Below, one piece after another: positions 20,351 through 32,714 of a stretch of DNA of 64,000 nt (its first letter is position 1; each line of letters opens with the position of its first letter). Under the pieces are notes generated by a model. It was given only the letters and a program-made list of their open reading frames with translations, did not search any database and was not told where the DNA came from. The stretch is from Diabrotica undecimpunctata (taxonomy: Eukaryota; Arthropoda; Insecta; Coleoptera; Chrysomelidae). The translations under genes were made by a program, and so were the position numbers. The stretch covers positions 147,135,108 to 147,199,107 of the forward strand of contig NC_092804.1 of assembly GCF_040954645.1 (NCBI RefSeq). The letters run 5' to 3'.

Positions 20351-20627
20351 CAGTATATTGTCTTCGATTCTAACGACCTCTTCAGCCCGATCCAGGCTAA
20401 ATTGTCTTCGAAGTAATTTTCCTACCCTGTGTTTTGGACTTAAGCATTTATAATGATTGTATGGGGTACTTAGGTCATCCTCGTCAATTTTTCTTGGTCT
20501 TCTGAACCCCGAAAGAGACGTAGTTGAGGCACCGAGAAGAGCAGCAGCAACTTCTGATGCTGAAACCGGTGTTCCTAATGGTGCAGGCACTTCACTTGAT
20601 GTACTCTTTACCATATGACCATCTTGT
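20351..20627 (-). CDS. Gyc76C: Exon of Gyc76C-like cyclase, C-terminal tail part 2
   Basis: This 277-nt exon has a strong acceptor (TTTTATTTTCAG at 20639-20628) and a donor ATACTG|GTAAAT at 20350. The first base completes the split codon of the preceding exon (AG+A = Arg); the remaining 92 codons end in phase 0. The peptide has an Ala/Ser/Pro-rich first half (PLGTPVSASEVAAALLG), then FRRPRKIDEDDL, PYNHYKCLSP and LLRRQFSLDRAEE. PYNHYKCLSP is the motif that made me favour Gyc76C. RRQFSLD resembles a basophilic kinase site, but that is only a consensus match. No stop codon is reached, so at least one more exon must lie below 20351. I could not find it in the 20 kb available, which is nearly all TE sequence. 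Confidence 0.75.
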
Positions 20628-20839
20628 CTGAAAATAAAATTATTTGTTAGTTAAAGGTGAAGTAAAATATTTTAAGAATACGTTTTATGATATTATAATA
20701 TCTGATAAGTAAAGGGTGCAGCAACTGTCAAATAAATGTCAAATCAAAAGGCGAATATTTTGAACCTCTTACAAAAAATATCAATTTTAAAGGTTTTTTC
20801 TTCACTTTTGCGGTATTACTTGTAGTGGTAAAAACACAT

Positions 20840-22830
20840 TAAACTAGTGGTCTGTAAGACAGTATATATTTGGTGTGTAGGAAGTGAAATCTCTAAAAAA
20901 TCGACATGGAAGAAATTCCACCGAAGTCTCCAGATAGAGGGAAATTTTATATAGAATTAGGAGAAGATAGGATGATGGAATTTGAAGAGTTAAAAGAAAT
21001 AGCAACATGAGGGTAAAAGATGAGATAAAAACGAAAAAAGCCAAACAACTAGCACTAACGAGGTAGGTAACCAATTTGATTTTAATAACGATGCAACTTT
21101 GACCCAATTTAATAAAATAGATAGATCAGATAATCTACATTTAAGTAAAGTTATAAATTTAAGATTAAATAATAGATATAAATTAGGAGATAATGCACCA
21201 TAGTACATATAGAAAATAAAAACGGTAATACCGGCAAATTACACAGGATCGGTACGGCCCGATTAATTTTACGTTCAGTACCTGAAATTGAAAATAATAT
21301 CACACAAACTACGGTAGTTGGTAGAAATAAAATTAAGGTAGAACTTTATAATTTTGCTAGTGCTAATAAATTAATTGAATCTGAAAATTTAAGAAGCAAA
21401 CAGTACGCGGCATATATTCCAATGTTTTTTACCAAAAGAAAAGGAGTTATAAAATCTGTAGATAAAGAGATAGAAGAGGATAATCTGTTATCAATAATTC
21501 AACCTAGGTTTGGAATGAGGTTTGAAGTCTTACATGTAAAAAGAATAATGCGGAAAGAGGTACAATAAAATGGACCTACTATCTACGTAAAAACAGGAAC
21601 TGTAATAGTAACTTTTAAAGGTCAGTCTATACCTACAAACGTAATTATAGAAAAAATAATATACGAGGTTGAAAATTACACATTTAGAATGTTACAATAT
21701 TTAAAGTGCTTGAGATTTGTGTATATACGTGTTCAATGTAGGGGAAAAGATAGATGTGAAAGATGCGGTGAAGAACATAATAAATCAAATTGTTCCAATC
21801 CGAACAGTTTATTTTATGTATTGTGCAAAGGAAAACATAGCTTTACTGACAAGGGAGCAAATTGTACGGAAAGAGAAAAACAGGAATATATTAAAAAGAT
21901 TATGAATACCGAAAATATACCATATTACGAAGCTAATAATAAATATAGAAAATATTATTCAATTGTAAGCAAAGAACAAGAAAGCAGGTACTTCCAATAA
22001 ATATACAATCTATAAACGAAAACAATCAAGTAGTATTGATTCTAGTAACGCAGACAAAGAAATAATGGAAGCGCACAGAAAAATTTTGCAAACACCAAAA
22101 GTACAAAGTCAGCCTTGTTATAATTTTAACAACCCTATTTATCATAATAAAACACAGATACAAAACGATAATCAAAGTAATATTGGAGAAATTATAGTAA
22201 ACTTTATTTCAACAACTTTAAACCAGATTAATCACAATGTAGATGAAAAAATGAACAAGAATAAGAACAAGAAAAACACTTCTCCGGGAATAGATAATAT
22301 ACATTATATTATGTTGACAAATTTACATCAAAAAGGAACAGAAACACTATTAAAAATTTTTAATTAAATATGGAAATCAGAAGATATTCCAAATAATTGG
22401 AGAGAGTACCGGGTGATTCCCATACTTAAAGCAAATCGAAATTCTGATTCGACAGAATCTAATAGAGGTATTTCATTAAGCTCTTGCATAACAAAAATAC
22501 TGGAAAGAATGATAAAACTTAGGCTCGAAAGATGGTTAGAAAAAAATAATAAAATATCACAAACACAATTTGGATTTCGAAAAAATCATTCTACTGTGGA
22601 AGATGTTGATTCAGCATACGACAACGTTAATTTAAGTATACTATATAACAAAATGACACAAATAGGTCTTCCCGAATGTTTTTGTCAAAGAATAATAAAA
22701 CTATATGACTGTAGAAAACTTTATATATCTGTAAATGGTAACACAATTGGTCCAAGGCTAGCGATGGATGGTTTACCTCAAGGAGGAATATAAAGCCCGT
22801 TGTTATATTTAATTTATACTGCTGATGGCT
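20840..22830 (+). pseudogene. LINE with ORF1 zinc-finger protein and partial RT
   Basis: The first part (about 21210-22000) encodes an ORF1-like nucleic-acid-binding protein ending in CCHC-type motifs: CRGKDRCERCGEEHNKSNC, then CKGKHSFTDKGANC. The second part (22250-22800) is RT: NTSPGIDNIHYIML, YRVIPILKANRNSDS, NRGISLSSCITKILERMI, QFGFRKNHSTVEDVDSAYDNV and DGLPQGGI. The endonuclease is missing between the two, and TVED is joined to DVDSAYDN, so there are at least two internal deletions. It stops before the YADD motif. ORF1 plus this RT style fits the Jockey/I group. Confidence 0.7.
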
Positions 22831-23930
22831 TGGCCTCTCCCAAGATTTGTACCGCTTTCATTTTACGTCTCCCACATCTAGATCGTTTGAAGTTTGTGTA
22901 GGACAGTGTTTTTTGTATTCAAATCTAAGGTACCAAATCTTTTTTAATAATTTTAAAAGAAATAAATAGCCAGTGAAGCGAATAGTTTTGTTAAATTTTT
23001 CTAAATAAATATTGAGATTTTAAATAAAGATTTGCTTTCATTTCAGTATATAGGTTTAAAAATAAATATAAATTTTATGAATCAGCTTATTGTCATGTTT
23101 TACTTTCTTTCAAATTAAATTAACTTTGGATAATTCATTTTAATTCTGATTAATAATTCAGAAAAGTTGAGTAGTTCCATTTCGACATACGATCGTTAGT
23201 ACACCTTTTCTATCATTTGGTACATAACCATATTTTTTAAGTCTATTGTATTAGAAAGCTCAATGGTACATTTGTTGATAAACATATTTTTAATCCTGTT
23301 TTGTTAAAAGGTTCAATTCAATGTAAGGTTTGTTGATAAATTAAGATATTTTTATTTGTAAACTGTTTATGTAAAATAAAAATAAATATGTAATGTTTCG
23401 CTTTTAACCAGGAGTTTAATTTATTTTTAAAGATATTCACAGTTGAAATTTTTTAGGAAAGAAAAGCGTTTCTTTTCAGACAACAAGAGGATGTCTTTAA
23501 ACAGAAACAACAGGAATCTTCTTGTTTAGTGTTGCCCAGGACATCTCTGTAGGTATTTTTTTGATTTCTTTTTTGTAGTTAGTCCTCCAAGCCCTTCCCA
23601 AATAAAGAAATCCTTATCCACGATGCAGCTCTGCAACCAAAATACGAGTAGCCATTCGCAAAAGTTTTAATTTATTTGCTTACCCCATCTTCAAGCCCAG
23701 TAATTGTTCAGTCCTCCTTTTTAGTGCCCAATAAGTAAATTATAATTGTTACACAATATCTTTCTTATCCTCAAATCCTGCCTTTAAAATAGTAAGGTAA
23801 CAAGACAAAAATCACAACTCTACACTTACATTCACACAGCTGATCTTCCCGCTAGCAAAAAACTATAACCATTGCATTCTGTCGTCCTTCTGAAATCTTG
23901 TAGACTTACTTGGATGGTACTTCCCCTTGG
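22831..23930. other. No recognisable feature
   Basis: AT-rich sequence with no reading frame of note. A few segments near 23580-23720 may be decayed LINE, but I cannot align them convincingly. Confidence 0.4.
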
Positions 23931-23939
23931 CTAAAAACG

Positions 23940-24430
23940 TCACCTACACCCCTTGAAGAGGTGCCTGTACAACTGTGCCATTAAATGGTGCAATGGTGTT
24001 CTTGCAAAAAAGGTGCAAAATATCTGGGAATCCATCTAAATCGACGATTCACTTTGAGGATACATATATTTGCTACGAGAAAGCAACTTGGCTTAAAGCT
24101 GAGCAAATGTTCACGATGTTAGGTCATAAATTAGAATAATTAATCACTAACAAACTGCTGATTTACAAAGTCGTCTTAAAACCGATATGCAGCTACAGAA
24201 TTCATAATCTTAATCAAATCTCGAAATCCTACAAAGATTTCAGTCAAAAATAGTTAGGGTTATGGTGCATAACTAACAGGGTAACTTATTGTAATCTTTA
24301 AATAAAATATGTCAAAGAAGAAATATCTTACTTCTCCCAGAAGTGTGATGAACGCATATAAAATCACCCCAGAGCATTGGCTCAACCCCTAATGAAACGT
24401 CCGTCCAGCAAAGGTTAAGAAGCACTTTCC
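23940..24430 (+). pseudogene. Jockey-clade LINE C-terminal fragment
   Basis: Reads KISGNPSKSTIHFEDTYI, KATWLKAEQMFTMLGHKLE, NKLLIYKVVLKPICSYRI and a final YVKEEIS...CDERI..HPRALAQPLM across frames. These match the conserved end of Jockey RTs (YLGIHLDRRLTW, NKLLIYKAVLKPIWTYGI, and a C-terminal HPN.LA block). Confidence 0.65.
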
Positions 24431-24466
24431 ATGTGATCTGTCTGTCAAATTTTCGAACGTTAATAC

Positions 24467-24905
24467 TGTTACGATAGATAATGACGTGTCATATGATTCA
24501 AAACTGTAAACATGTTTTTCTAATAAGTATTTTTTAGTAGGCAATATCCAAGGGACCCCTACGCTAAAACCGGTTCCAGCCGTCGACTGACTTCTAGTAA
24601 ATTCGCCGAAAGACCAGTTCTTGAGTCACCTTCTTGTCTATTCGATGAAATCCCGTTCTAATGGATAGAAGGTCATCGATTCATCGCCAGAACTTCGAGA
24701 ATAACGGCATTTTATATTTAAAGAAGGAATTTTGTTGTAATGGAACAGTTAGTTTTTGAACATCGCGTTTTAAAACGTAACGCACGTATTATAATAAATG
24801 TAGATAAATTATATTATTATTAGTGTAAGATAAATTAGTAATAAAGACTTTAATAAACTTATAAGTGTTTTAAGTGTAGAACCTTTAATAATAAATAAAA
24901 ACAAT
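24467..24905 (+). repeat. Solo LTR related to the Gypsy element at 13285
   Basis: Starts TGTTACGATAGAT and contains GGAACAGTTA, a following CGCGTTTT..CGTAACGCACG segment, AATAAAG signals and AGTGT..GAACCTTTAATAA, in the same order as the 393-bp LTR at 13285 but clearly diverged. No internal region and no second copy are adjacent. The exact right end is uncertain. Confidence 0.65.
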
Positions 24906-25609
24906 AAATTAAAATAATAATAACATTACAATACTTTTCTATATTATAGTGTTGTATAGTATTGTGTCGCTTCCCAAACCCAACCTTAGATAAGTAAAAG
25001 GAAAGTACAGGTTTCATAAAAGTTTTGACACCGTCATTATCATTTGCTATTGTAAAATTTAAAGATAGCAAATTAAATGGGTTGTTTATTAAAAAACAAA
25101 TATTATTATTATTATCAACAATTTAAATAAGTGGGTCATATTCCTATATCAAAATGTATCAATCAATATAGCTCTCTGAGGCTGCAGCATCAGAACATAG
25201 CGACACAAAATAAATTCGTTGAAATTTTAAACATTTGCCTTTTTCAAAATGTTTCCACCAATGTCCATTTCGGTGATATTCAATTTATTTAAACGTAATT
25301 TTATTAAATTTTTCCATTCTATCGCAATATCTATATTTAATAAAAGACTAACAAAATGAACGCTGTAAAAATGTTATTCTCTTTGCTTTTACGTGCCATT
25401 TTTACTCTTTTGCGACCTTTTTGTTAATAAAAGGTTTTAATGCAACTATGTTTTGAACAAGTTCCGCATCGCATAATCACGTGAATTATTGGAATGTTTT
25501 TCAGGTAATAGATGAGTTTCTTGTTTATTTTGTAATGCTTCAACTAATTTAATAACTTAATGGAAAAGTTAGTTGGTAAAACTTTTCTTACTTTCTGGAT
25601 AATAAAAAG

Positions 25610-25615
<6 letters not shown>
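24906..25615. other. No recognisable feature
   Basis: AT-rich intronic sequence; nothing I can support. Confidence 0.5.

Positions 25616-25699
<84 letters not shown>
25616..25699. repeat. TA microsatellite
   Basis: About 40 TA units with one interruption (ACATA). It lies 75 bp from hammerhead-like motif 2. Confidence 0.95.
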
Positions 25700-25700
<1 letters not shown>

Positions 25701-25773
25701 AACAACACAGTTTATTAGGGCTGTAGTCAGAAGGTTTGGCCGGGATGTTACAGAAACACTCTTTTGACTTTTG

Positions 25774-25811
25774 GTCTAGCTTTCGGAATTTTTTTATTCC
25801 TTCTTCAAGAC
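25774..25811 (-). ncRNA. Hammerhead-ribozyme-like motif 2
   Basis: Minus strand: stem I GTC/GAC, core TTGAAGA plus extra A, stem II GGAAT/ATTCC with an A6 loop, GAA, stem III palindrome AGCT, cleavage base A. Probably the 3' end of a PLE otherwise lost. The TA tract starts 75 bp downstream. Confidence 0.5.
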
Positions 25812-26229
25812 ACTGTAATTAGAAGAATGTGTAAATATTTACAATATATCAAAAATTGCCAGTGCAACTTACTAGTCGTTGAGATATAACGCTATGACAC
25901 TCAACATTAATAACACACATATAAAATATAACATATAAAATAATGAACGAAATACATTTGAAAATTTAGGTATGATAGTAAAAATTTTGTTTGTGACATC
26001 TTTTAATGGTGTGTTTTAACTGATCCACAGAGAACAGAAAGAAAAAACAAAGTAGTATATTAAACCTGTCTTGATGGTATGCAACATGTTTTGTATGCAG
26101 GTGTATTATGGTGTGCATATATAAAAGTAAATCTTTATTTTATTCTTAATGTTTTGTCAGTAAATAACAATAAATGTTACTCAGTTTATCTATGTCAGAC
26201 TTTTTATTTATACAAGACGTATTGGATTT

Positions 26230-27715
26230 TATGAAACACATTTCCAAGAAAAGACGTTTTGAATGGTTTTTTTCCTTTCCAGGAAAAAAAAACCGAAAAA
26301 CACAGTAGATTGTTTTAAATGAAGAAGAGGACAGTCTAGTAAATTATATTCTTCAATCTTCGAAATTATAGTGTGGATTAACCTACTTTCAAATTCGAAT
26401 ATTTTCATATGGGTATGCTCTGGAGCTTGAAACAATGTGCCAAAGTCATGGTCAGAAGGAAAATCATTTTGCTGGAATTGAGTGGATGAAAGGTTTCATG
26501 AAGCGTCACAATAATTTATCTTTGCGAAAACTGGAGTCTACGAGTCTAGCCAGAAACATTAGTTTTAATAAAGTTAACGTAGACATGCTAGACGTTTGCT
26601 AAAATAATCATTGCCAATGGAAATGCTATTCCACCTGTTTATATCTTCCCAAGAGTACGATTTAAAGCGTCAGTTCTGACTAGAGCTCCAGAAGGCAGCA
26701 TTGGTATTGCTTCTTCAAGTGGTTGGATGACCAACGACGGATTCCTCGAAGTTAAAAAAACATGCATGCTTCTAAGGAAAACCTTGCGTTAATACTTTTG
26801 GATAACCATAATACACATGCAACGTTAGATGTTATATTGTATTGCAGAGAAAATGGTTTAGCACTCTTAAGGTTTCTTGCACACACAACACATCGTTTGT
26901 AGCCTCTAGATGTGTATGTATTTCGTTTTCGTGCAGAATTCAACTTATGGATGTCTATACGTCCGGAAAAACTATAACAATTAATGACATTGCACATCTA
27001 ACAGCTCCAGCTTTTGACGAAACATTTAATAGAAAAAACATTAGTTCTAGGTTTTTAAACACTGGTTGCTCTCCCTTTAATGAAAATATTTTTTCCTCAG
27101 AAGATTTCGTAGGAGCTGAAGTTACGGTTAAGTCTATGATTGTCTAAATTGCAGTACACTCTTTAATTTCAAAATGTCTTCTACATCATCATTAGCAAAT
27201 GTTCAACTACAATTCAACAATAATTGTCAACCTGTTTCAACAAAGTTCCAAAATTGTAATTATTTCCGATATAAGACTTACTCCGGAACAAATTCGTCCA
27301 TATCCAAATGCAGTGAGAATAAGTTCTAAGAAAAGAAGAAACAAAACAATTTCAACCATTCTGACTGCTACACCAGAAAAAAATAGATTAGAAAATAAAA
27401 TAAAAAAGAAAAGGAAAAAGAAAAGGAAAAAGAGAAACGGTCTTAGAAAAGAAAGGTAAGCAATATAGAAAAAATCCAAATCCCATATTCACAAAGTTTT
27501 TGATGAGGAGACATCAGAAAGCGAAATTGAGAATTAATGCGAAGAATTAGATGATAGTTTTATAGAAGTTGAGACTGAAGATGGTAAAGATTTTCGATTA
27601 GATCTTACGAATATCCAGAAAGGGGATTTTGTTCTCATTAAATTTGCTACAAAAAAACACTCAAATTCTGTATTAGTCATAAATGACATAGACATAAATG
27701 CATTATGTTAAATAA
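26230..27715 (+). pseudogene. Pogo-like DDE transposase, heavily decayed
   Basis: Plus-strand pieces of a pogo-type transposase with stops and frameshifts: GIEWMKGFMKRHNNLSLRKLESTSLARNISFNKVNVD (26480-26590), LALILLDNHNTHATLDVILYCRENGLALLRF (26780-26880) with the second catalytic Asp in LLDNHNTHA, HTTHRL.PLDV, KTITINDIAHLTAPAFDETFNRKNISS (26960-27050) and FNENIFSSEDF. The C-terminal tail is acidic and ends FDEETSESE...GDFVLIKFATKKHS near 27500-27700. No terminal repeats were identified. Confidence 0.75.
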
Positions 27716-27719
27716 ATAT

Positions 27720-28301
27720 TTCAAATTGCACCTTTTGCTTCTTCTTGTTGTTCCATCCCTATCGGAGATTGGAAATCATCAAGGCTCTTCTGATATTATT
27801 TACAGCTGACCTAAAAGAGTTCATTAGTGTTACAGTCAAACCACTCTCTCAAAGGACGCAACCATGACATTCTTCTACGGCCTGGATTTCGTTTTCCTTG
27901 CATTATATTTTGAAGTAATACGTATTTATGTCCTCTTATCAGGTGACCCAAATATTCGAGTTTTTTTTTTGTTTGATCGTTGACAAAATTCTTTGGTCTT
28001 TTCCTATCCTTCGCATTACTTCAAAGTTTGTGACTCTTTCAACCCAACTTATCTTCAGCATTCGACGATAGCACCACATCTCGAAACTTTCAATATTTTT
28101 TAAGTTGTTCTGTTTGAGAGTCCAGGCCTCTACACCGTATAATAGCGTGTTAAATACGTAGCCCCTTAGTATTCTTAATCGTAGAGGGATGCTTATATCT
28201 CTGTTGCAGAAGAATTTTCTCATCTTTATGAAGGTGGTGAATTTTTTTTTTAAATTTGTACACATGTGCCTCCTCTCCCCTAGTCTAAATTTGTTTACCA
28301 A
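27720..28301 (-). pseudogene. LINE C-terminal fragment
   Basis: Minus strand: LRLRILRGYVFNTLLYGVEAWTLKQ, LKNIESFEMWCYRRMLKISWVERVTNFEVMRRIG, then EYLGHLIRGHKY, QGKRNPGRRRMSWLRPLREW and a 3' end near 27725. This is the conserved region after the RT of a LINE whose RT is absent, i.e. a 5'-truncated insertion. Confidence 0.7.
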
Positions 28302-30050
28302 GGGAAAAATACCTGCAATTAAAGAAACTAAAACTAACTATATTTGGTTTTGAAAAAGTTGTTTGTATTATATGAAAAGAATTGGTTTGTAATTTCATGC
28401 AGGACTTTTTTTCTAAAATTGTTTTCGATTAAATTACAAAAGATTATTTGGGACGTGAATTTGGCATTGTTTAAGTCTTACCTAGTATTCTGCCTTAATA
28501 AGATTGATGATGATAAAAATATCATAAATGCTTATAACTTAAAGGGATCCATGCTGATGTGTAAACAATTGAGGAAGCTCTAAATTTTGTACCGACAACG
28601 TCATTTTAAATATTTTTACTCACCTGTAGAAGGTTCCTTATATTATTGTCTCTGTAGCTTAAATGCAAATAGTAATCACATTTTGAAGACATAATGGCAT
28701 ATCTGCATATTTTTCTGGATTTAGTCTCTAACCTGGTGTTTTTTTACTAATACTTCAACAAGCAAGACTTTTTATAATTTTATTCATACAAATGGTGGCT
28801 CTAGTGTAAAATAAACGGCAGTAAGAGATAAAAAATTAATTGTAAAAACTTTGGTAAAAAAATGTCTTTTTTGCATTTATGTCGGTTTGATTTCAAGGCG
28901 ACGACATGTTAAATATCATTAGAAGACATGGATTTTAATAGATTTTAGGAACGTATGTTCTTTTTTGTAATTCACAGTGGCAGTAACAAAGTAACTAAAT
29001 AATAAGCTGTAAAAATAAAATCTTTCGACTGCCACTGAAAAAATTTGAGAGTTTTACATACCACGATTTTACTTAGTTGAGCAATATAGTTTACTACAGC
29101 AATAAAACCACGTATTAGCTTACAACAATAATACTTTTTATAAAATTACTTTCGTTTTATCCTAAGTCTCATTTTAAGGGTTAAATTGAATTGAAACAGA
29201 ATTATTGAAGGACTATCTCCAACCCACATGAGTTCCATTTCATTTACGAGAAGAAATTATGGTCGCTACCCTCGTAAAAGTTTTTTTACCCGGTTCAGTG
29301 TAGACTTTATAGGTTGTTGCATAAAATAGGGTTACGGCACATCGTCATTGAGACTACAATCGTGTATTTTTCGAGTAGGCTTTTAACTGAGACTTTTGTG
29401 AAAAACAGATAACACAGTATTAGTAGAATAATTAAAATTTATAATTTGAGTAAATAAAACAAAAATATCTGAACTTAAAAATATTAGTTATTCTTTAGTT
29501 TTTATTCATGTTATTATTATAATATTAATTAAAGGGCTTAATTTTTTTAGATATACCTTATTATAAATTCAAAAATGTGTCCGAAATACTAGAGGGTCAT
29601 TCAAAAAATTCAAGCGACCTATAATTATTTCTTCATTGGAAATGTATCTTTACTTGTTATCTTTTATTGTATCCACTCTGTATTGTGACATTCAGGTAGT
29701 TGATACATTAGGTTCAAGGGTTAACATAAAATGAAAACGAAGGATTTGCCGATATAGTGCCGTGTATAAATGTTTGGAAAATGAAATTTATTATAATCTA
29801 AATTTATTATAGAGGATAAGATAGAAATATGGGCTACCATTTTGTTTATTGCTGATATCTTGACTATTTTTTGTTGGAAATAGTTCAAATTACATAATTG
29901 GCATGTAGAATTGTTTTGCTCTTTTGTGCTAGTCCGTTTTTCTGCCTAGTAAGATATTTTTTTCTGTAATGTCATAAAAACACTCACGGTGTCATTTAAG
30001 TAAGAAACGGAAAGGTGATATAAATATGGGCTATTAGTAGAAATATTTTT
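28302..30050. other. No recognisable feature
   Basis: 1.7 kb of AT-rich intronic sequence with no gene, terminal repeat or tandem array that I can define. Confidence 0.5.
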
Positions 30051-30109
30051 ATTTTTATTTTATAATTTTTTATGTACAATATTCACACACATATTCGTCT
30101 CTTTCTGCA

Positions 30110-30975
30110 CCAGAAAAATCTATATGTGCCCATAAGTTGCACATAAGGCACTAAATCCATTTTCATCTCGATAATCCTCACAAAATTTTCCGTCACAGAA
30201 AATACAATTTACATCCGTATTTTCCGGATCCGTTACACCAGGAATCTCTTCCAAATCCATATCTTCATCAGCTGGTTGAAATTCCTGCTCACTATCGTTG
30301 TCAGAAGAACTTTCGATTTCCTTTTTATGCCGCCTCTCTGACTTGTTTTTAATTTTTTTCTTAGTCACCTCTCTTGTGGCCGTAATGTGTCATTTTACTG
30401 GTTGTACATTTAATTTCTTTTTGCTATTTTGCTAGTCTAATGCTTCCTTGTAAGGTGAAGAAGTTATTACCCTTGATTTCGATGATTTTTTACCACGATT
30501 TGTAGATTTTTTCTTGATCGACGGCACTGGCGATATTTCAAATGGACAAACTTCTGCAAACCAGAAGGACCTGGTTTACTAATGTTGCTGGCTTCTGGTG
30601 TTTTTGGTAGGATATCAGATTCAATAGCTTGCGGACTTACAAACTTCTGCAAACCAAAAGGACCTGGTCCACTAATGTTGTTGGATTCTGGTGTTTTTGG
30701 TAGGATATCAGATTCAATAGCTTGCGGTTCTACATGGCTGTGGTTGTTACTCTCAATTTTTGCTGCAATAAAATCTCCATCTGAGAACACAGTCTTATTC
30801 AATGGATAAATTCCAGTGGCGCGGAATCCATTTACAGCAATTTCTCCAGTTTGGCTTTTAACGTATGCTTTGCCAAAAAGTTCTCCAATATCATACTGAG
30901 AAAGGGAGCGGTTATTATGACGTAACCATTGCCTGATTTCGTCGCTATACTACATGAATAAACTCCTCCTCTCCA
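30110..30975 (-). pseudogene. Pogo-like transposase, C-terminal part with zinc-binding end
   Basis: Minus strand, only the end of a pogo/Tigger-type transposase. From 30975 down it reads [56 protein letters not shown], a linker with two 31-residue copies of [14 protein letters not shown]..NISxPGPxGLQKFV (93-bp period), then after a frameshift a Lys/Glu-rich segment and CIFCDGKFCEDYRDENGF, the start of a PHD-like Cys cluster seen at the end of this transposase group. The catalytic core is missing. Confidence 0.7.
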
Positions 30976-31640
30976 GACACAAGGATATCTCAACTAATCC
31001 ACTTGGTCCAGTATAAAACTATACATCTGTTTATTATTTATAGCATGTCAGTTATTTCTTCTGTCTGCTACCACAGTTGGAACTCTTTTTCACCAAACAC
31101 AAATACAACTTTTCACAGTCTAGACTTTTTTAAAAAACTTGGCTAATTAGCAACGTCGTCTCCACAAAAAAAACTATAGTATGCTCGCCCGATATTCAAT
31201 TTACAATGCCTTCCTTTCTCTTGCAAAACTCTATCCAAATTCCTACATCTCCCTCCTCTTTTTCCTTGAACCAATCAGAACGTATCTCCATCCAAACAAA
31301 TTTTACTTTCTTCAAAGAAAAAAAGCTAACTTTCTCCTATCCAATAATCCGTCGGTTATCTAATAAACATTTTCAATTTCTAGAGAAAATAGGATAATTA
31401 CCTCTCACAAACTATTTACAAATCTACCCTATTGTATAATTCTTGGTAATCCATACAATAGAAAGTTTAAGGTAGAGCTGTTTACAAAAATGTCTATTTA
31501 AAACTAAACTGTTAGAAAAATCAATATATTATTGTCTTTTTATTTTCTGGGAATGTCTTTGAACGTATAAAATTCACTTTCCGAAACAAAAAACACTTTC
31601 TAAAACTAATGCTAAACAGTATAATATACAGGGTGTTTTT
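30976..31640. other. No recognisable feature
   Basis: AT-rich sequence. It ends with ACAGGGTGTTTTTT at 31629-31642, which resembles a mariner-type element end, but no partner end is visible. Confidence 0.4.
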
Positions 31641-31680
31641 TCTAACATTTTCTAAACTAAGGAACACTCGAAGAGTGGTG

Positions 31681-31953
31681 GGTTTTTCGGTCAAAGTGGA
31701 GAAATAAAAGACAAAGAAGGTGGCTACTTCATCTAAATGTGTAAAGAAGCTTACACATTTTATATCTTTGACTGCTACATATCTTTTTAAGGTAACACAC
31801 TTATAATAACTTTTCCATGGATGTTTGGTTTTTCATATTGTTCTTTTTAGATGAACTGATGATGCTTCTTGATTAAGAAGCGAAACGTCTTCAATAACTA
31901 GATAAAGTAGCCACCTTCTTTGTCTTTTATTTCTCCACTTTGACCGAAAAACC
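31681..31953. repeat. 48-bp inverted repeat enclosing a hammerhead-like motif
   Basis: The arms 31681-31728 and 31906-31953 are perfect reverse complements (left arm begins GGTTTTTCGGTCAAAGTGG). Between them lies motif 3. This looks like a PLE terminal unit. Confidence 0.8.
31852..31893 (+). ncRNA. Hammerhead-ribozyme-like motif 3
   Basis: Stem I TGAA/TTCA, consensus core CTGATGA plus extra T, stem II GCTTCTT/AAGAAGC with loop GATT, GAA, stem III palindrome ACGT, cleavage base C. The stems are perfect. A short TA tract starts about 105 bp downstream. Confidence 0.6.
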
Positions 31954-32117
31954 CTTCCTTAGTTTATATTGGATTGACGGTCGTACTCCTCTTCTCGATA
32001 TATATATATATATATTTATATAGAAAAGAAATTTAATCTTTGCAGATTAGTTAAATAGTAAACTCTTAAATATTGGGGAAATCTGCAAGAAATACTCTAA
32101 TGTGTATCAATTGTTTC

Positions 32118-32162
32118 GCCGAACGTTTTCGCCAAAGAGAATTAATTTGGCTTCTTCAGGGC
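32118..32162 (-). ncRNA. Hammerhead-ribozyme-like motif 4
   Basis: Minus strand: stem I GCC/GGC, core CTGAAGA plus extra A, stem II GCCAAA/TTTGGC, GAA, stem III palindrome AACGTT, cleavage base C. It lies 3' of the PLE endonuclease at 32715-33154 in the same orientation. Confidence 0.55.
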
Positions 32163-32714
32163 TGAAAGAGAATAAATTATAATTAGCTACCATATATTAT
32201 ATATTAAAACATTATTGATCTTACCGTAACTTAGAATTGTAGAGTTAGAATATTAAAAAACTTTGCTAGTAACATAGTGGTGTTTTTTGTTACTATGTGC
32301 AAAAAAAAGTTTTTTATAAGGATTGAAATGTATGGTAGCTTCGAACTTGACACGTAAAGGCTTACCCAAGGTTAATCGAAAAACCCAATGCAACTACATT
32401 TAAAAGGAGGTAATTCTTTGAATTGTCGGCAATAACTAAATTTTTGATTTTTAGATAGTTAAAAGTGAGGTTCTGTTTAAGCCAGAACGCAAGCGCTGAC
32501 AACTTCAGTAGGTCGTATGAATCTTTATGTCGTTAAGGTTTATTGGTAAAAAACGAATGAATTTAAATCCCAGTAAAGGGAAATATTATTTTGATTTTCT
32601 TTATTTAATTATATTATATTGTTCATGTATTATTGAATCTTATTGAGACGTATCTAAGAAAAGCAAGGGAATGTTATATATTTTTTGTTAATGAAAATTA
32701 ATTATAAAGGTATG
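32163..32714. other. PLE 3' untranslated region, probable
   Basis: No frame is seen. Its position between the PLE endonuclease and motif 4 suggests untranslated PLE sequence. Confidence 0.35.
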
